In this document: positions 44,397-52,529 of the stretch, piece by piece
How positions within the stretch are numbered: the first letter of the stretch is position 1
How the letters are laid out: every line of letters starts with the position of its first letter
Assembly: GCA_963838845.1 (NCBI GenBank)
Contig: CAWISR010000003.1
Coordinates: forward strand, 62,001 to 126,000
Source of the DNA: CAVRXQ01 sp963838845
GTDB taxonomy: Bacteria; Actinomycetota; Acidimicrobiia; Acidimicrobiales; Bog-793
Direction: 5' to 3'
Length of the DNA stretch: 64,000 nt
Program-made: the position numbers and the translations under genes
Notes under the pieces: model-generated
Told to the model about the DNA's origin: nothing
What the model saw: the letters and a program-made list of their open reading frames with translations, nothing else
Database searches by the model: none

Positions 44397-45683
44397 CTAC
44401 GGCTGGCTGCGGTGTCCGTTGTTCGAGTATCGGGATGACACGCCAGTTTCGACCGCGAGACCGTTCGCGAGATGGTCGACCGCCGCATCGCCGCTCGCCC
44501 GCGCGACCCGCCGGTGGGCTGGATACGTTCTCGACGATTTGCCAATCGACTGACCCGACTTCGCTCTGTCAGAGCTGGTGCGCCCCGCGGTGTAGCGATA
44601 CAGAGTGCCGTTATCGACCACGGCGTAGACGTCCCTCTCACGGAGCGATTGTCCCTGCACGGCGCGGTACAGAATCGGGCACTCGAGGCGGCGCGCGACT
44701 TCTCGTAGCCCGTCGAAAGAGCTCAACTCGACGACCACGATTCCAGGTGGGCCGGGAAGATCCTCGACGTCGATCAGAGAGGTTCCGTATCGCGTCGCGA
44801 TGCGCACCCGCTCGTCGTCCGAGGTCGCGTCGCCAACGAGCGGACGACCAAACAGGATCGCGAGGAGGAGCGCGACCCCCAGTACCGCGAGCGAGATAAC
44901 CCGCGCGTTGGCCACCCTGAGGCCAAGAAGCAAGGTCGCGGCTCGGGCGTCCGGCACCTGAACCGTCCCTGGGACGCTCGAGGTGAAGGAAACCGGCTGG
45001 GCTACCGCACCGAATGTCGCCGACCCACCCGTCGCACCCGTGCTCGCGGAGCTTGGGGTCAGGCTCGCGGGCGTCGAGCCGTATCCGACGCCATACGCGA
45101 ACGCCACCGCATTGTCGAAATTGGTCCGGAATGGCGTTTCTCCGAGTCGCCCGCGGACTTCCACTGTGGGCGCGATCGACACCTCCATGGACGCACCAGC
45201 GGCGAGACCCCCCGTCGCACGGTCGAAGGCGGTCGCGGCCGCCTGCAGCGAGGCGAGGTCCAAGGTGCCGGTCGCGTAGAAATTCGTTCCCGTGAAGCTC
45301 GTGCGCAGCTGGAGTGGGATCGCCCGACTGAGGCCCTGTCCATTGGTGATCGTTGCGACCATCTGTTCGGAGCCCGACACCTTCGCCGGCTCTGCCGAGT
45401 TCAGGTTGTACACATAGGACACCGTTACGCGGCGGACGGCCCCCGAATAGATCGGATCACCCGTCGTGAGCCCGGCACGACCGTAGATCGAATTCGGCCT
45501 CGTCGGCGCGCTGTAGGAGAGTCGACCGGATTGCGTGTACTTCAGGCTCGCTGACACGGTCGTGGGCCGGATCCAGGCAAACCCGGCGAGGGCACCAACG
45601 GCGATCGCGAGGGCGCCAGCGGCGATCGCAAGGTTGGCGCGACCGCGTCGGCGAGTTCGAGTTGAGCGGTGGTCAGCTGGCAA
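44397..45683 (-). CDS. DUF5305-like membrane protein of the signal-peptidase cassette
   Basis: About 428 residues. An N-terminal membrane segment (NLAIAAGALAIAVGALAGFAWI) is followed by an extracytoplasmic beta-rich domain of about 220 residues (SASLKYTQSGRLSYSAP, VSYVYNLNSAEPAKVSGSEQMVA). A second membrane segment (ARVISLAVLGVALLLAILFG) and a basic cytosolic tail complete it. This layout matches DUF5305 proteins, frequently found beside S26B signal peptidases. I choose TTG 45683 with GGAGG eight bases upstream; GTG 45728 would overlap the peptidase gene by 56 bp. Function unknown; probably membrane assembly or anchoring of the exported protein. Confidence 0.75.
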   Translation of the reverse strand: MPADHRSTRTRRRGRANLAIAAGALAIAVGALAGFAWIRPTTVSASLKYTQSGRLSYSAPTRPNSIYGRAGLTTGDPIYSGAVRRVTVSYVYNLNSAEPAKVSGSEQMVATITNGQGLSRAIPLQLRTSFTGTNFYATGTLDLASLQAAATAFDRATGGLAAGASMEVSIAPTVEVRGRLGETPFRTNFDNAVAFAYGVGYGSTPASLTPSSASTGATGGSATFGAVAQPVSFTSSVPGTVQVPDARAATLLLGLRVANARVISLAVLGVALLLAILFGRPLVGDATSDDERVRIATRYGTSLIDVEDLPGPPGIVVVELSSFDGLREVARRLECPILYRAVQGQSLRERDVYAVVDNGTLYRYTAGRTSSDRAKSGQSIGKSSRTYPAHRRVARASGDAAVDHLANGLAVETGVSSRYSNNGHRSQP

Positions 45684-46221
45684 GGCGATGCCTCCTTCGA
45701 CGGCGCCGCGAAACTCGCGTGCGGCCAAACGACAAGATCCACAGCAAAATTAAGAACGCGGCGGCAACACCAGGAATCCGCAGCCCCGTGAGCAAGCGCC
45801 CAATGCGCGGCAGGTGCACCCACTCAGCGCCGACGATCTGAGACTTCGTGGGTTCGTACGAATCAATGAAATCGTTGTTGTCGCCTTTAAACACGTAACG
45901 GCCATCGCGAATGGCGACGATCCGGTGCATGACGACGACCCCGAGTTCGTGATTCTGGTACGCAGCGACCTCGCCGACGCGGTAGGTGCTCTCTCTCCGC
46001 AGAATGACGAGATCACCGGCATGGAAATGGGGAAGCATGCTCACCCCGGACGTCACGACGTAAGTGTTCCGACCACCAAGGGTGGGTGGCGCCAGCAAGA
46101 CCCATGCGCCAAAAAAGAGTGCGATCGTCAGCAGAAAGGCAGCCCCACGGCGGACGTGCGACTTCGACGCTGTCCGCGAGTCTCTGCGGGTTACGGGGTA
46201 GGGCAAGCCGACTGTCGTCAT
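45673..46221 (-). CDS. Signal peptidase I of the S26B (SipW/archaeal/ER) type
   Basis: A 182-residue protease with an N-terminal and a C-terminal membrane segment. The catalytic Ser is S61 in TSGVSMLPHFHAGDLVI. The general base is a His (H99 in VVVMHRIVAI) instead of the Lys of ordinary bacterial type I peptidases, which places it in S26B with SipW. YVFKGDNNDFIDSYEP is the following conserved block. It probably acts outside the membrane on the small exported protein encoded upstream. A very stable hairpin lies between the two genes. The Arg-rich tail (RRRRRRHR) is cytosolic. Confidence 0.92.
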   Translation of the reverse strand: MTTVGLPYPVTRRDSRTASKSHVRRGAAFLLTIALFFGAWVLLAPPTLGGRNTYVVTSGVSMLPHFHAGDLVILRRESTYRVGEVAAYQNHELGVVVMHRIVAIRDGRYVFKGDNNDFIDSYEPTKSQIVGAEWVHLPRIGRLLTGLRIPGVAAAFLILLWILSFGRTRVSRRRRRRHRLAS

Positions 46222-46264
46222 CGCATCTCTCTCGTGTCTGCAGACATATCTGCACGCCTCCTGC

Positions 46265-46314
46265 CGTCGCGGGGACGCTGGACGAAACGGGCACCGTCCC
46301 GCGTCCCCGCGACG
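46265..46314 (-). terminator. Intercistronic hairpin between the exported-protein and peptidase genes
   Basis: The 14-bp arms CGTCGCGGGGACGC (46265-46278) and GCGTCCCCGCGACG (46301-46314) are perfectly complementary. An inner GGACG/CGTCC pairing extends the stem. Placed after a structural-protein gene and before its protease, it is likely a partial terminator or mRNA-stability element that lowers protease expression. Confidence 0.6.
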
Positions 46315-46338
46315 AGCGAGGTCGTTACGACTGCGGAG

Positions 46339-46815
46339 TTACTGGCTGGCCGCGACGTCGAGCGCGGTCACTTGGCTCTCGGTAATGCCCGTTGGGTACG
46401 GGAAGACACAGGAAACCGGGTAGTAGGTGCCGGTCGGGACGTCGGTGCTGGGCGCCGTCGTCCCCTCGCCTCCGATTGTGCAGTCACTGCCGTAGCCCGA
46501 TGCTGAGTTACCGATCGTGATCAGCTTGGAGGAGCCGTCCCACAGACTCACCGTGACGATCTTCGGCGCCTGGTCCGTGAATGTGTCCGGTGCGAGCCAG
46601 AACTTGAAGTCGGTGATGATGCAGGTTGACCCGATCGTGTTGTTGGGACACGTGGTGTCGTATGTCGTGTTGCTCGTGACGTAGCCGGTGACGGGGCCAT
46701 AGCCTTCACCGGCGCTACTGGCCGAAACCGTGTTGGTTGCCATGTACGCGAAGCCGGCGGTCGCGATGGCCGCCGCGCCTCCCCACAGGAGCAGCCGACG
46801 GGGTAGCTTCTTCAT
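46339..46815 (-). CDS. Small exported protein with SipW-type signal sequence (TasA/camelysin-like role proposed)
   Basis: A 158-residue protein. KKLPRRLLLWGGAAAIATAGFAYMATNTVSAS is a basic n-region and hydrophobic core ending in a GFAYMATNTV motif like the GxxAYF-type ends of SipW-processed sequences. The mature part is Thr/Ser/Gly-rich with four Cys (TTCPNN, STCIIT, GSDCTI, VSCVFP), enough for two disulfides, and beta-strand patterns. ATG 46815 has AAGGGAA upstream. Encoded just before an S26B peptidase, it is probably that enzyme's substrate and could form a surface fibre or matrix component. This role is inferred, not shown. Confidence 0.7.
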   Translation of the reverse strand: MKKLPRRLLLWGGAAAIATAGFAYMATNTVSASSAGEGYGPVTGYVTSNTTYDTTCPNNTIGSTCIITDFKFWLAPDTFTDQAPKIVTVSLWDGSSKLITIGNSASGYGSDCTIGGEGTTAPSTDVPTGTYYPVSCVFPYPTGITESQVTALDVAASQ

Positions 46816-46891
46816 GATTTGAGATTCCCTTCTCGGATCGACCCATCGGTCCGTTCAACTCGGGCCGGTGGGTACGAGGTTGTTTTGGTGA

Positions 46892-46946
46892 CCGAGTGCC
46901 CGCCGGCTGCTGGTCCAAATGCGTTACAGCCGGCGGAGCCCCTCGG
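46892..46946 (-). repeat. Stem-loop in the leader of the exported-protein gene
   Basis: The inner arms CCGCCGGCTG (46900-46909) and CAGCCGGCGG (46927-46936) pair around a 17-nt loop. The outer CCGAG (46892-46896) pairs with CTCGG (46942-46946). A second hairpin abuts it: GCAACCG (46946-46952) with CGGTTGC (46960-46966). On the minus strand both fall 77-150 nt upstream of ATG 46815, where they could act in the 5' leader. Confidence 0.55.
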
Positions 46947-46982
46947 CAACCGTTGATGCCGGTTGCGGCGTTACGCGCCATG

Positions 46983-47022
46983 GCCGGTGTCGCCTCTGTT
47001 GTACGACGGAGGCGACACCGGC
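46983..47022. repeat. 14-bp perfect inverted repeat
   Basis: GCCGGTGTCGCCTC (46983-46996) and GAGGCGACACCGGC (47009-47022) are exact complements around a 12-nt loop. No T-run follows on either strand. It could be a bidirectional terminator-like barrier or a regulatory RNA element. Confidence 0.6.
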
Positions 47023-47025
47023 GGC

Positions 47026-47043
47026 ATCTGCAAAATTGCAGAT
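47026..47043. promoter_or_regulatory. 18-bp near-palindrome, candidate operator
   Basis: ATCTGCAA-AA-TTGCAGAT has perfect 8-bp arms around a 2-nt centre, a spacing suited to a dimeric regulator. It lies between the divergent exported-protein and permease genes. Confidence 0.45.
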
Positions 47044-47340
47044 ATGTCGCGTCGCGAGATCAATTCCCACGAATTCGCACGACAATCCCGTTCTCGCCGA
47101 CTTCCTAACTGCTTCACGCCACGTCAGGTCCAGGTCCGTCGGCTTTTGGCCCGTCGGGTAAGCCCTCCACGGCAGGAGAGGACGCTCGCGGCCCGAAGAA
47201 GAAGAAGTGGTGCAGGCACGGCAAAGGTCCCTGGGCTGGCAACCTTGTCGTGACAGCTGGGGCAACTCAGGCTTGACCTTGGCGGTCGCTAATCGAGGTG
47301 ATGGTGGCAAGGGGGGCCGAAATGCGCCGAGAACCGCGCC

Positions 47341-49902
47341 GTGCCTAGCGCCCTCGTCCAGTTCACCTGGTACCGGTTCCGCACGACATTGCGCCGCCGC
47401 ATCGGCGGCTACGTCGTGCTCGTCCTCGTCGTCGGTTTGATCGGTGGAATCGCCATCGGCGCGATCATCGGAGCTCGGCGAACCCAGTCGGCGTTCCCTG
47501 CCTCGCTCGCCGCGTCGAACGCCTCGGACCTTCAGTTCTCGACCTACATCGGCGGCTGCCGCATACCCGCCGAGTGTCTCTATTCCGCGAAGTTCACACG
47601 AGAGATCGAGCGCCTTCCCCACGTTCGCCACGTCGCCGGCAATCTCCAAATGCTGCTCGCCCCGGTCGGGACGAACGGCAAGCCGTATCTGCCGTATGCC
47701 TTCGCCAACAACGTCGTGGACATGATCGGAAGCTTCGGCGGCGAATACTTCACCCAAGACCGCGTAGTCGCCGACGAGGGAAAAGTGCCGAACCCGGCGA
47801 GCTCGAACGAATTCGCGGTCACCGCAGAAACTGCTCGCATCCTCGGCTGGCACGTCGGGGAAACCATCTCGTTGGCGGCGTACACGTTTGCAGCCGCGTT
47901 CTCGTCAGGTACCGGTCTCCCTCGCAGCCCGCCCCTCGTAAGTTTCAAGATGAAGTTGGTCGGCATTGTGGCGTTCGATGACGCGGTCGTTCACGACGAG
48001 GTCGATCGGTACCCCACGTTCGCGCTCGTCACGCCGGTGGTTTCCCGCATTTTGGCCAGCGGCAAGGCGGCGGGGTTCGCCCAATACGCGCTCGTTCTCG
48101 ATCGAGGAGCGCAGGACGTCCCGGTCGTAGAACGCGAGCTGATCGCACTCCTGCCGAGAGGAAGCACCTACCAGTTCCACGTGACCTCGGTCGTCGAGGG
48201 ACAGGTGGAGCGGGCGACTGAACCAGTTTCGATCGCGCTCGCGGCTTTCGGGGTGATCGCGGCGTTGGCAGCCCTCGTTATCGCGGGCCAGGCGGTCGGC
48301 CGGGCGATCCGGTCCAACCGACGCGACCTCGACGTGTTGCGAGCTTGCGGTGCGGACCGGGTGATGATCACCGCGGACTCGCTCTTCGGTTTGCTCGGCG
48401 CGATCCTCATCGGAGCCGTCTTGGCACTGGCAGTTGGACTCGCGGTCACGCCGCTCTTCCCAGTCGGCACTGTCCGACAGGTCGACCCATCGCCCGGGAT
48501 CGACGTCGACTGGACGGTGCTCGGCGTGGGTTTCGGTGTTGCGCTGTTCTTCCTGTCCTGTATCGCCTTTCTGTACGTCGTGGCATCGATGCGACGAGCA
48601 TCTGACGCTGTCGAGAGAATGCAAAGCTCGTCGGCCATCGTTGACCGTGCCGCGCGCATCGGATTGCCGCCCGCCGCGATAGCTGGAATCCGCTTCGCGG
48701 TCGCCCGCGGTCATGGACGCGACAGCGTGCCTGTCGGTTCCGCATTTCTCGGCGCGACGCTGGCCGTGCTCGTACTCGTCACCACGGTCACGTTCGGCGA
48801 CGGACTGAGCACCCTCGTCTCCCACCCGAAGCTCTACGGGTGGAATTGGAACTACGCGATCGAAGAGGTCGGAACCGGCAACGTCCCCGGAGCGCTCTCG
48901 AATCGCCTACTCACTCAGGACCGGTACGTCGCGAGCTCGAGCGCATTCGGTTTCGCGAATCCGCAAATTGACGGCCTGACGATTCCGGCGATGCTCACAA
49001 GCTCGTACACAGCGATATCGCCACCGATCCTCTCAGGACACGGATTGCAGAACGTCCACCAGATCGTCCTCGGAGGAGCGACGCTCTCGCAGCTGCACAA
49101 ACGAGTCGGCGATTGGGTTGTCGTCAGCTACGGCACGCCGAACGATGCGCCCGCGTACGTGCCGCCGACCCGCGTTCGAATCGTAGGTACGGCGACGTTC
49201 CCCGCCATCGGCGACAGCGGATCCTTGCATCCGTCGATGGGCGCTGGCGCGCTCCTTTCGGAAGACATCGCGCCACCGAAGTTCCGGCGCTTGAACACGA
49301 ACCCCGATCCGCTGCAAAACGGCGAACCTATCGTCGTCATTCGACTTCGCCGAGGCGCCCCGCCTCGCGCCGCGCTCGCGTCGCTCCAGCACATCGCCGA
49401 AAAGATCTCGAAGGCGGTGCAAGCGGATCCGAATTCTGGAGGAGGCACCTACGAGATCCTTTCTGTGCAACAACCAGCAGAGATCGTGAACTACAAGACG
49501 ATGGGGTCCACTCCGGCGCTCCTCGCCTCCGGACTCGCCGTCGCGGCGGCTTTTGCCCTCGGACTAACGCTGTTCGCCTCTGTCCGTCGGAGACGAAGGG
49601 ATCTCGCGCTGCTGAAGACGCTCGGTTTCGTGCGAAGGCAGTTGTCGGCCGCAGTTTTGTGGCAGTCCTCGATCGCTGCAGGAGTCGGCGTTGTCATCGG
49701 AGTGCCACTCGGGGTCATCGTCGGTCGGACGTTGTGGGGCGTCTTCGCCCGCGAGATCTATGCCGTCCCCCGACCGACGGTCCCAGCAGTCCCAATCGTC
49801 CTTGTCGCGATCGGTGCCATCGTCCTCGCCAATGTCGTCGCCTATCTGCCGGGTCGGTTCGCCTCGCGCACCCCCACCGCACCCTCGTTGCGAGCCGAGT
49901 GA
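47341..49902 (+). CDS. FtsX-like ABC-type permease, duplicated core, no ATPase gene nearby
   Basis: An 853-residue membrane protein. A first membrane segment (GGYVVLVLVVGLIGGIAIGAIIGA, near residue 22-45) precedes a large extracytoplasmic domain. Membrane clusters follow near residues 295-420 and 730-845, giving two FtsX_permease units: SIALAAFGVIAALAALVIAGQAVGRAI with DLDVLRACGADR, and ALASGLAVAAAFALGLTLFASVRRRRRDLALLKTLGF. Such proteins work with a LolD/MacB-type ATPase in lipid or peptide export or as mechanotransmission devices. No ATPase gene adjoins it, so the partner is encoded elsewhere. The start is GTG 47341. Confidence 0.85.
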   Translation: MPSALVQFTWYRFRTTLRRRIGGYVVLVLVVGLIGGIAIGAIIGARRTQSAFPASLAASNASDLQFSTYIGGCRIPAECLYSAKFTREIERLPHVRHVAGNLQMLLAPVGTNGKPYLPYAFANNVVDMIGSFGGEYFTQDRVVADEGKVPNPASSNEFAVTAETARILGWHVGETISLAAYTFAAAFSSGTGLPRSPPLVSFKMKLVGIVAFDDAVVHDEVDRYPTFALVTPVVSRILASGKAAGFAQYALVLDRGAQDVPVVERELIALLPRGSTYQFHVTSVVEGQVERATEPVSIALAAFGVIAALAALVIAGQAVGRAIRSNRRDLDVLRACGADRVMITADSLFGLLGAILIGAVLALAVGLAVTPLFPVGTVRQVDPSPGIDVDWTVLGVGFGVALFFLSCIAFLYVVASMRRASDAVERMQSSSAIVDRAARIGLPPAAIAGIRFAVARGHGRDSVPVGSAFLGATLAVLVLVTTVTFGDGLSTLVSHPKLYGWNWNYAIEEVGTGNVPGALSNRLLTQDRYVASSSAFGFANPQIDGLTIPAMLTSSYTAISPPILSGHGLQNVHQIVLGGATLSQLHKRVGDWVVVSYGTPNDAPAYVPPTRVRIVGTATFPAIGDSGSLHPSMGAGALLSEDIAPPKFRRLNTNPDPLQNGEPIVVIRLRRGAPPRAALASLQHIAEKISKAVQADPNSGGGTYEILSVQQPAEIVNYKTMGSTPALLASGLAVAAAFALGLTLFASVRRRRRDLALLKTLGFVRRQLSAAVLWQSSIAAGVGVVIGVPLGVIVGRTLWGVFAREIYAVPRPTVPAVPIVLVAIGAIVLANVVAYLPGRFASRTPTAPSLRAE

Positions 49903-50070
49903 TGCGCTCTTGGCAGCGTCACTCGAGCGTTCGCGAACCCACGGTTGGAGTCGATCCGCATACGAGCGGTGCCTTGTTGTGTTCGCGAATAAGCCGAACC
50001 GCCTCCGTCCGAAGGCCTCGATGTTCGAAGGGCAACGCGAGTTGAGTGCCGTCAAGCACAGATCTGCGAC

Positions 50071-50427
50071 GTGCTCGTGATGTTCGGCGCTCATCTGATC
50101 CTCTACAGCAAGGACGCGACCGCCGACCGCTCGTTCCTCACCGAAGTGTTCGGCTTCCCGTCAGTCGATGCGAGCAATGGCTGGTTGCTTTTCGCGCTTC
50201 CCCCAGCAGAAGTCGCGGTCCATCCGGCCGAGATTCCGGGAGCGGAGCTTTACCTGATGTGCGCTGACCTCGGCGCGGAGATGCGGAGACTCGCCGCACT
50301 TGGCATCGCGTATTCCGATGTCGAAGAGGCGCGGTGGGGTTCCGCGATCAAGATCCGGCTCCCTGGTGGCAATGAGATTGGTGTGTACCAACCGAGGCAT
50401 CCACTTGCGGTCGCGAGGACTGATTAG
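50071..50427 (+). CDS. VOC (glyoxalase/bleomycin-resistance-like) family protein
   Basis: A 118-residue single-domain vicinal-oxygen-chelate protein: MFGAHLILYSKDATADRSFLTEVFGFPSVDASNGWLLFALP with the first metal-ligand His in the family position, and a late IKIRLPGGNEIGVYQPRHP with the Glu ligand. GTG 50071 and ATG 50080 are both possible starts. Substrate unknown. VOC domains of this size act as dimers. Confidence 0.82.
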   Translation: MLVMFGAHLILYSKDATADRSFLTEVFGFPSVDASNGWLLFALPPAEVAVHPAEIPGAELYLMCADLGAEMRRLAALGIAYSDVEEARWGSAIKIRLPGGNEIGVYQPRHPLAVARTD

Positions 50428-50640
50428 AACCTCATCTCGCGAGGCTTCCAATCGCCCATTCGGATGGCGTAGGGCCAAGCTCGCCGTCGCTCCGATCCGG
50501 CGTTCGGTTCCCCACCCGGGCGCGCATGTCTGCCCGAGGGAATGGCATCAACCAAACGGCAAACTTATGACCTCGGTCGACCGACGTTGGCCCGACGACC
50601 GATGCGACCCCACGACGTGGCTGGCCACCAGAATGGGGAC

Positions 50641-51783
50641 ATGACGCACATAGGGCGAATGAGTCCGTCGCGGCGCGGTTGCAATTGGGCGCGTCGAGCG
50701 ATGCCGATCGTCACGGCATTCGGCTGTATCAGCGGCTTCGGACTTGTGGCCGTCGCCTCGGCAGCGTCAAGCGCGGCGGATTTGCGGGTGGCGTCGGTTT
50801 CTCCATCTCGGAACGCGACGAACGTGCCCGGAACCTCGCAGATCGCGATCCGCTTTTCTTCTCCGATCTCCGCGAGCGTGTCCGTCCCTTTGCTCTCCCC
50901 ACGCGTTCCGGGCAGCTGGACGACGAACGGGCGGCTGCTGATTTTCACGCCCACCGGCGCCTTCCCGCCGGACAGCAAAGTCACGGTCAGGATTCAGGGC
51001 GGAGCAAACGGCGTCGTCGCAATCGACGGGGCCCGATTGAAGGCCACAGACACGGTGGCGTTCACCACGGAAAGTGGATCGGTCCTCCGTGCCGAACAAC
51101 TTCTCGCGCAGCTCGGGTACCTGCCGGTCGCTTGGCATCCGAGGGCACCATTGGCGAGGACTCCCGCCGAGTTCGAGAGGGCGGTCTACGCCGCCCCGGG
51201 CGGTCGCTTCATTTTCCCCGCGGACACCCCGGCACCGCTTCGCTCGCTCTGGCGACCGCACTCGGCGTCGTCTCAGATTCTCGAGAGCGCGCTCGCGTCG
51301 TTCGATCGCAGCGAGCATCTCCCGATGGGAAGCGGATTGTCGCCGCAGTTTTGGTCGACACTGCTTCGGCTCGGACGACGACCGCTGCTGCATCGGAACT
51401 CCGACGGCTTCACGTACGCGCTCGTCGACAAGAACGTCGGCAACAACAAGCCGGAGACCATCACGATCTTCCAAGACGGCCGCGTCGCCCTCGAGTCGCC
51501 AGCCAACACCGGCATCCCAGCATCTCCGACCGCAGACGGAACGTACGCGGTCTATTTGAAGTTCCGGAACCAGGTGATGTCAGGTGTGAGCCCGTTCGGC
51601 CAGTCCTATTCGGACCCTGTTTCGTGGATCTCGTATTTCAACGGTTCGGACGCCGTCCACTACATCTCCCGGACGGAATACGGCTTCCCGCAGAGTTTCG
51701 GATGCGTCGAGCTGCCGTGGACGGTGGCCGAGCGCTCGTACGGGCTGTTGCAACTCGGAACCCTCGTCACCGTTGAATCCTGA
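50641..51783 (+). CDS. Exported L,D-transpeptidase-like (YkuD) protein with N-terminal Ig-like domain
   Basis: About 380 residues with an N-terminal signal/anchor (PIVTAFGCISGFGLVAVASAASSAA), then a bacterial Ig-like domain (VSPSRNATNVPGTSQIAIRFSSPIS). A peptidoglycan-binding-like middle (LLAQLGYLPVAWHP) follows, then the YkuD domain (KPETITIFQDGRVALESPANTG). The catalytic motif is HYISRTEYGFPQSFGCVELP, with the nucleophile Cys about residue 355. The usual SHGC reads SFGC. It would cross-link peptidoglycan stems (3-3 links) or attach proteins. ATG 50641, 50659 or 50701 are all possible starts. Confidence 0.8.
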   Translation: MTHIGRMSPSRRGCNWARRAMPIVTAFGCISGFGLVAVASAASSAADLRVASVSPSRNATNVPGTSQIAIRFSSPISASVSVPLLSPRVPGSWTTNGRLLIFTPTGAFPPDSKVTVRIQGGANGVVAIDGARLKATDTVAFTTESGSVLRAEQLLAQLGYLPVAWHPRAPLARTPAEFERAVYAAPGGRFIFPADTPAPLRSLWRPHSASSQILESALASFDRSEHLPMGSGLSPQFWSTLLRLGRRPLLHRNSDGFTYALVDKNVGNNKPETITIFQDGRVALESPANTGIPASPTADGTYAVYLKFRNQVMSGVSPFGQSYSDPVSWISYFNGSDAVHYISRTEYGFPQSFGCVELPWTVAERSYGLLQLGTLVTVES

Positions 51784-51927
51784 ATGGGCGACCAACGGGC
51801 GCTCGAACTCGTTGCGGCACGACGTGGTCGATCGTGCGGAACCGCCCCACATCGCCTGCTGAGCGAGGGTCCGCAACCGCATCGATCGCGACGACTCAGC
51901 CGACCCTTCGCGCGCGAACATCGTCGA

Positions 51928-52293
51928 GTGACGATCACAGGACTTGACCACGTGCAGCTCGCGATGCCGCCCGGTGAGGAAGACAAGGCGCGCCACTTCT
52001 ATACGGGCGTCCTTGGACTGGCCGAGGTCACCAAGCCACCGAACCTCGCCGTGCGGGGCGGCTGTTGGTTCGAGAACGGAACGGTGAGGATCCATCTCGG
52101 CGTCGAATCGGAGTTCCGGCCGGCGAAGAAGGCCCACCCGGCGTTGCTCGTCTCCGGACTCGGCGACCTCGTGGAACGCCTACAAAACGAAGGCTTCCCA
52201 GTCGAAACTGATGAACCGCTCCCCGGATACGAGCGCCTGTAGTTATCTGATCCGTTCGGCAACCGAATCGAACTCCTGCTACCGAGCCTCTGA
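51928..52293 (+). pseudogene. VOC-family gene interrupted by an in-frame amber codon
   Basis: From GTG 51928 the frame reads TITGLDHVQLAMPPGEEDKARHFYTGVLGLAE, a clear glyoxalase-like start, to EPLPGYERL, where TAG occurs at 52240-52242. The same frame then continues LSDPFGNRIELLLPSL to a TGA at 52291-52293. SDPFGNRIEL is the family's final strand with the metal-binding Glu. A single TAC-to-TAG change (Tyr is usual there) would explain it. As written the product ends at 52242 without its last metal ligand. Confidence 0.8.
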
Positions 52294-52529
52294 GGCGGGC
52301 TTGGCCGTAAATTCGCGCGGTTTGTCGACGGTCGCGCCCAGTCCGCATGCGGCATCCTCGCCCGCCGGCGATAAGCGCCGTGCCGACGAATGGAGCAACT
52401 CGCGACACGATCCCCCTCGGCACGAGAGTGTTTCGATAGGGCATGTGACGAACGCTTGTCACGACAGTTAGCTTGCCTGGTGGACCGGCGTGGGAGCGGC
52501 ACATCTCGCGAATTCGAGGGAGGAACTTC

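Larger units (their letters stand above)
46816..47340. other. Structured intergenic region upstream of the exported-protein gene
   Basis: About 525 bp between divergent genes with no recognisable protein. Four consecutive inverted repeats lie in 46892-47043 (listed separately), making this the most structured noncoding stretch of the window. Confidence 0.6.

Noticed and set aside
46892..46946. c-di-GMP (GEMM) riboswitch before the exported-protein gene
   Set aside because: The stem-loop lacks the conserved GEMM core sequences; only the hairpins are supported.
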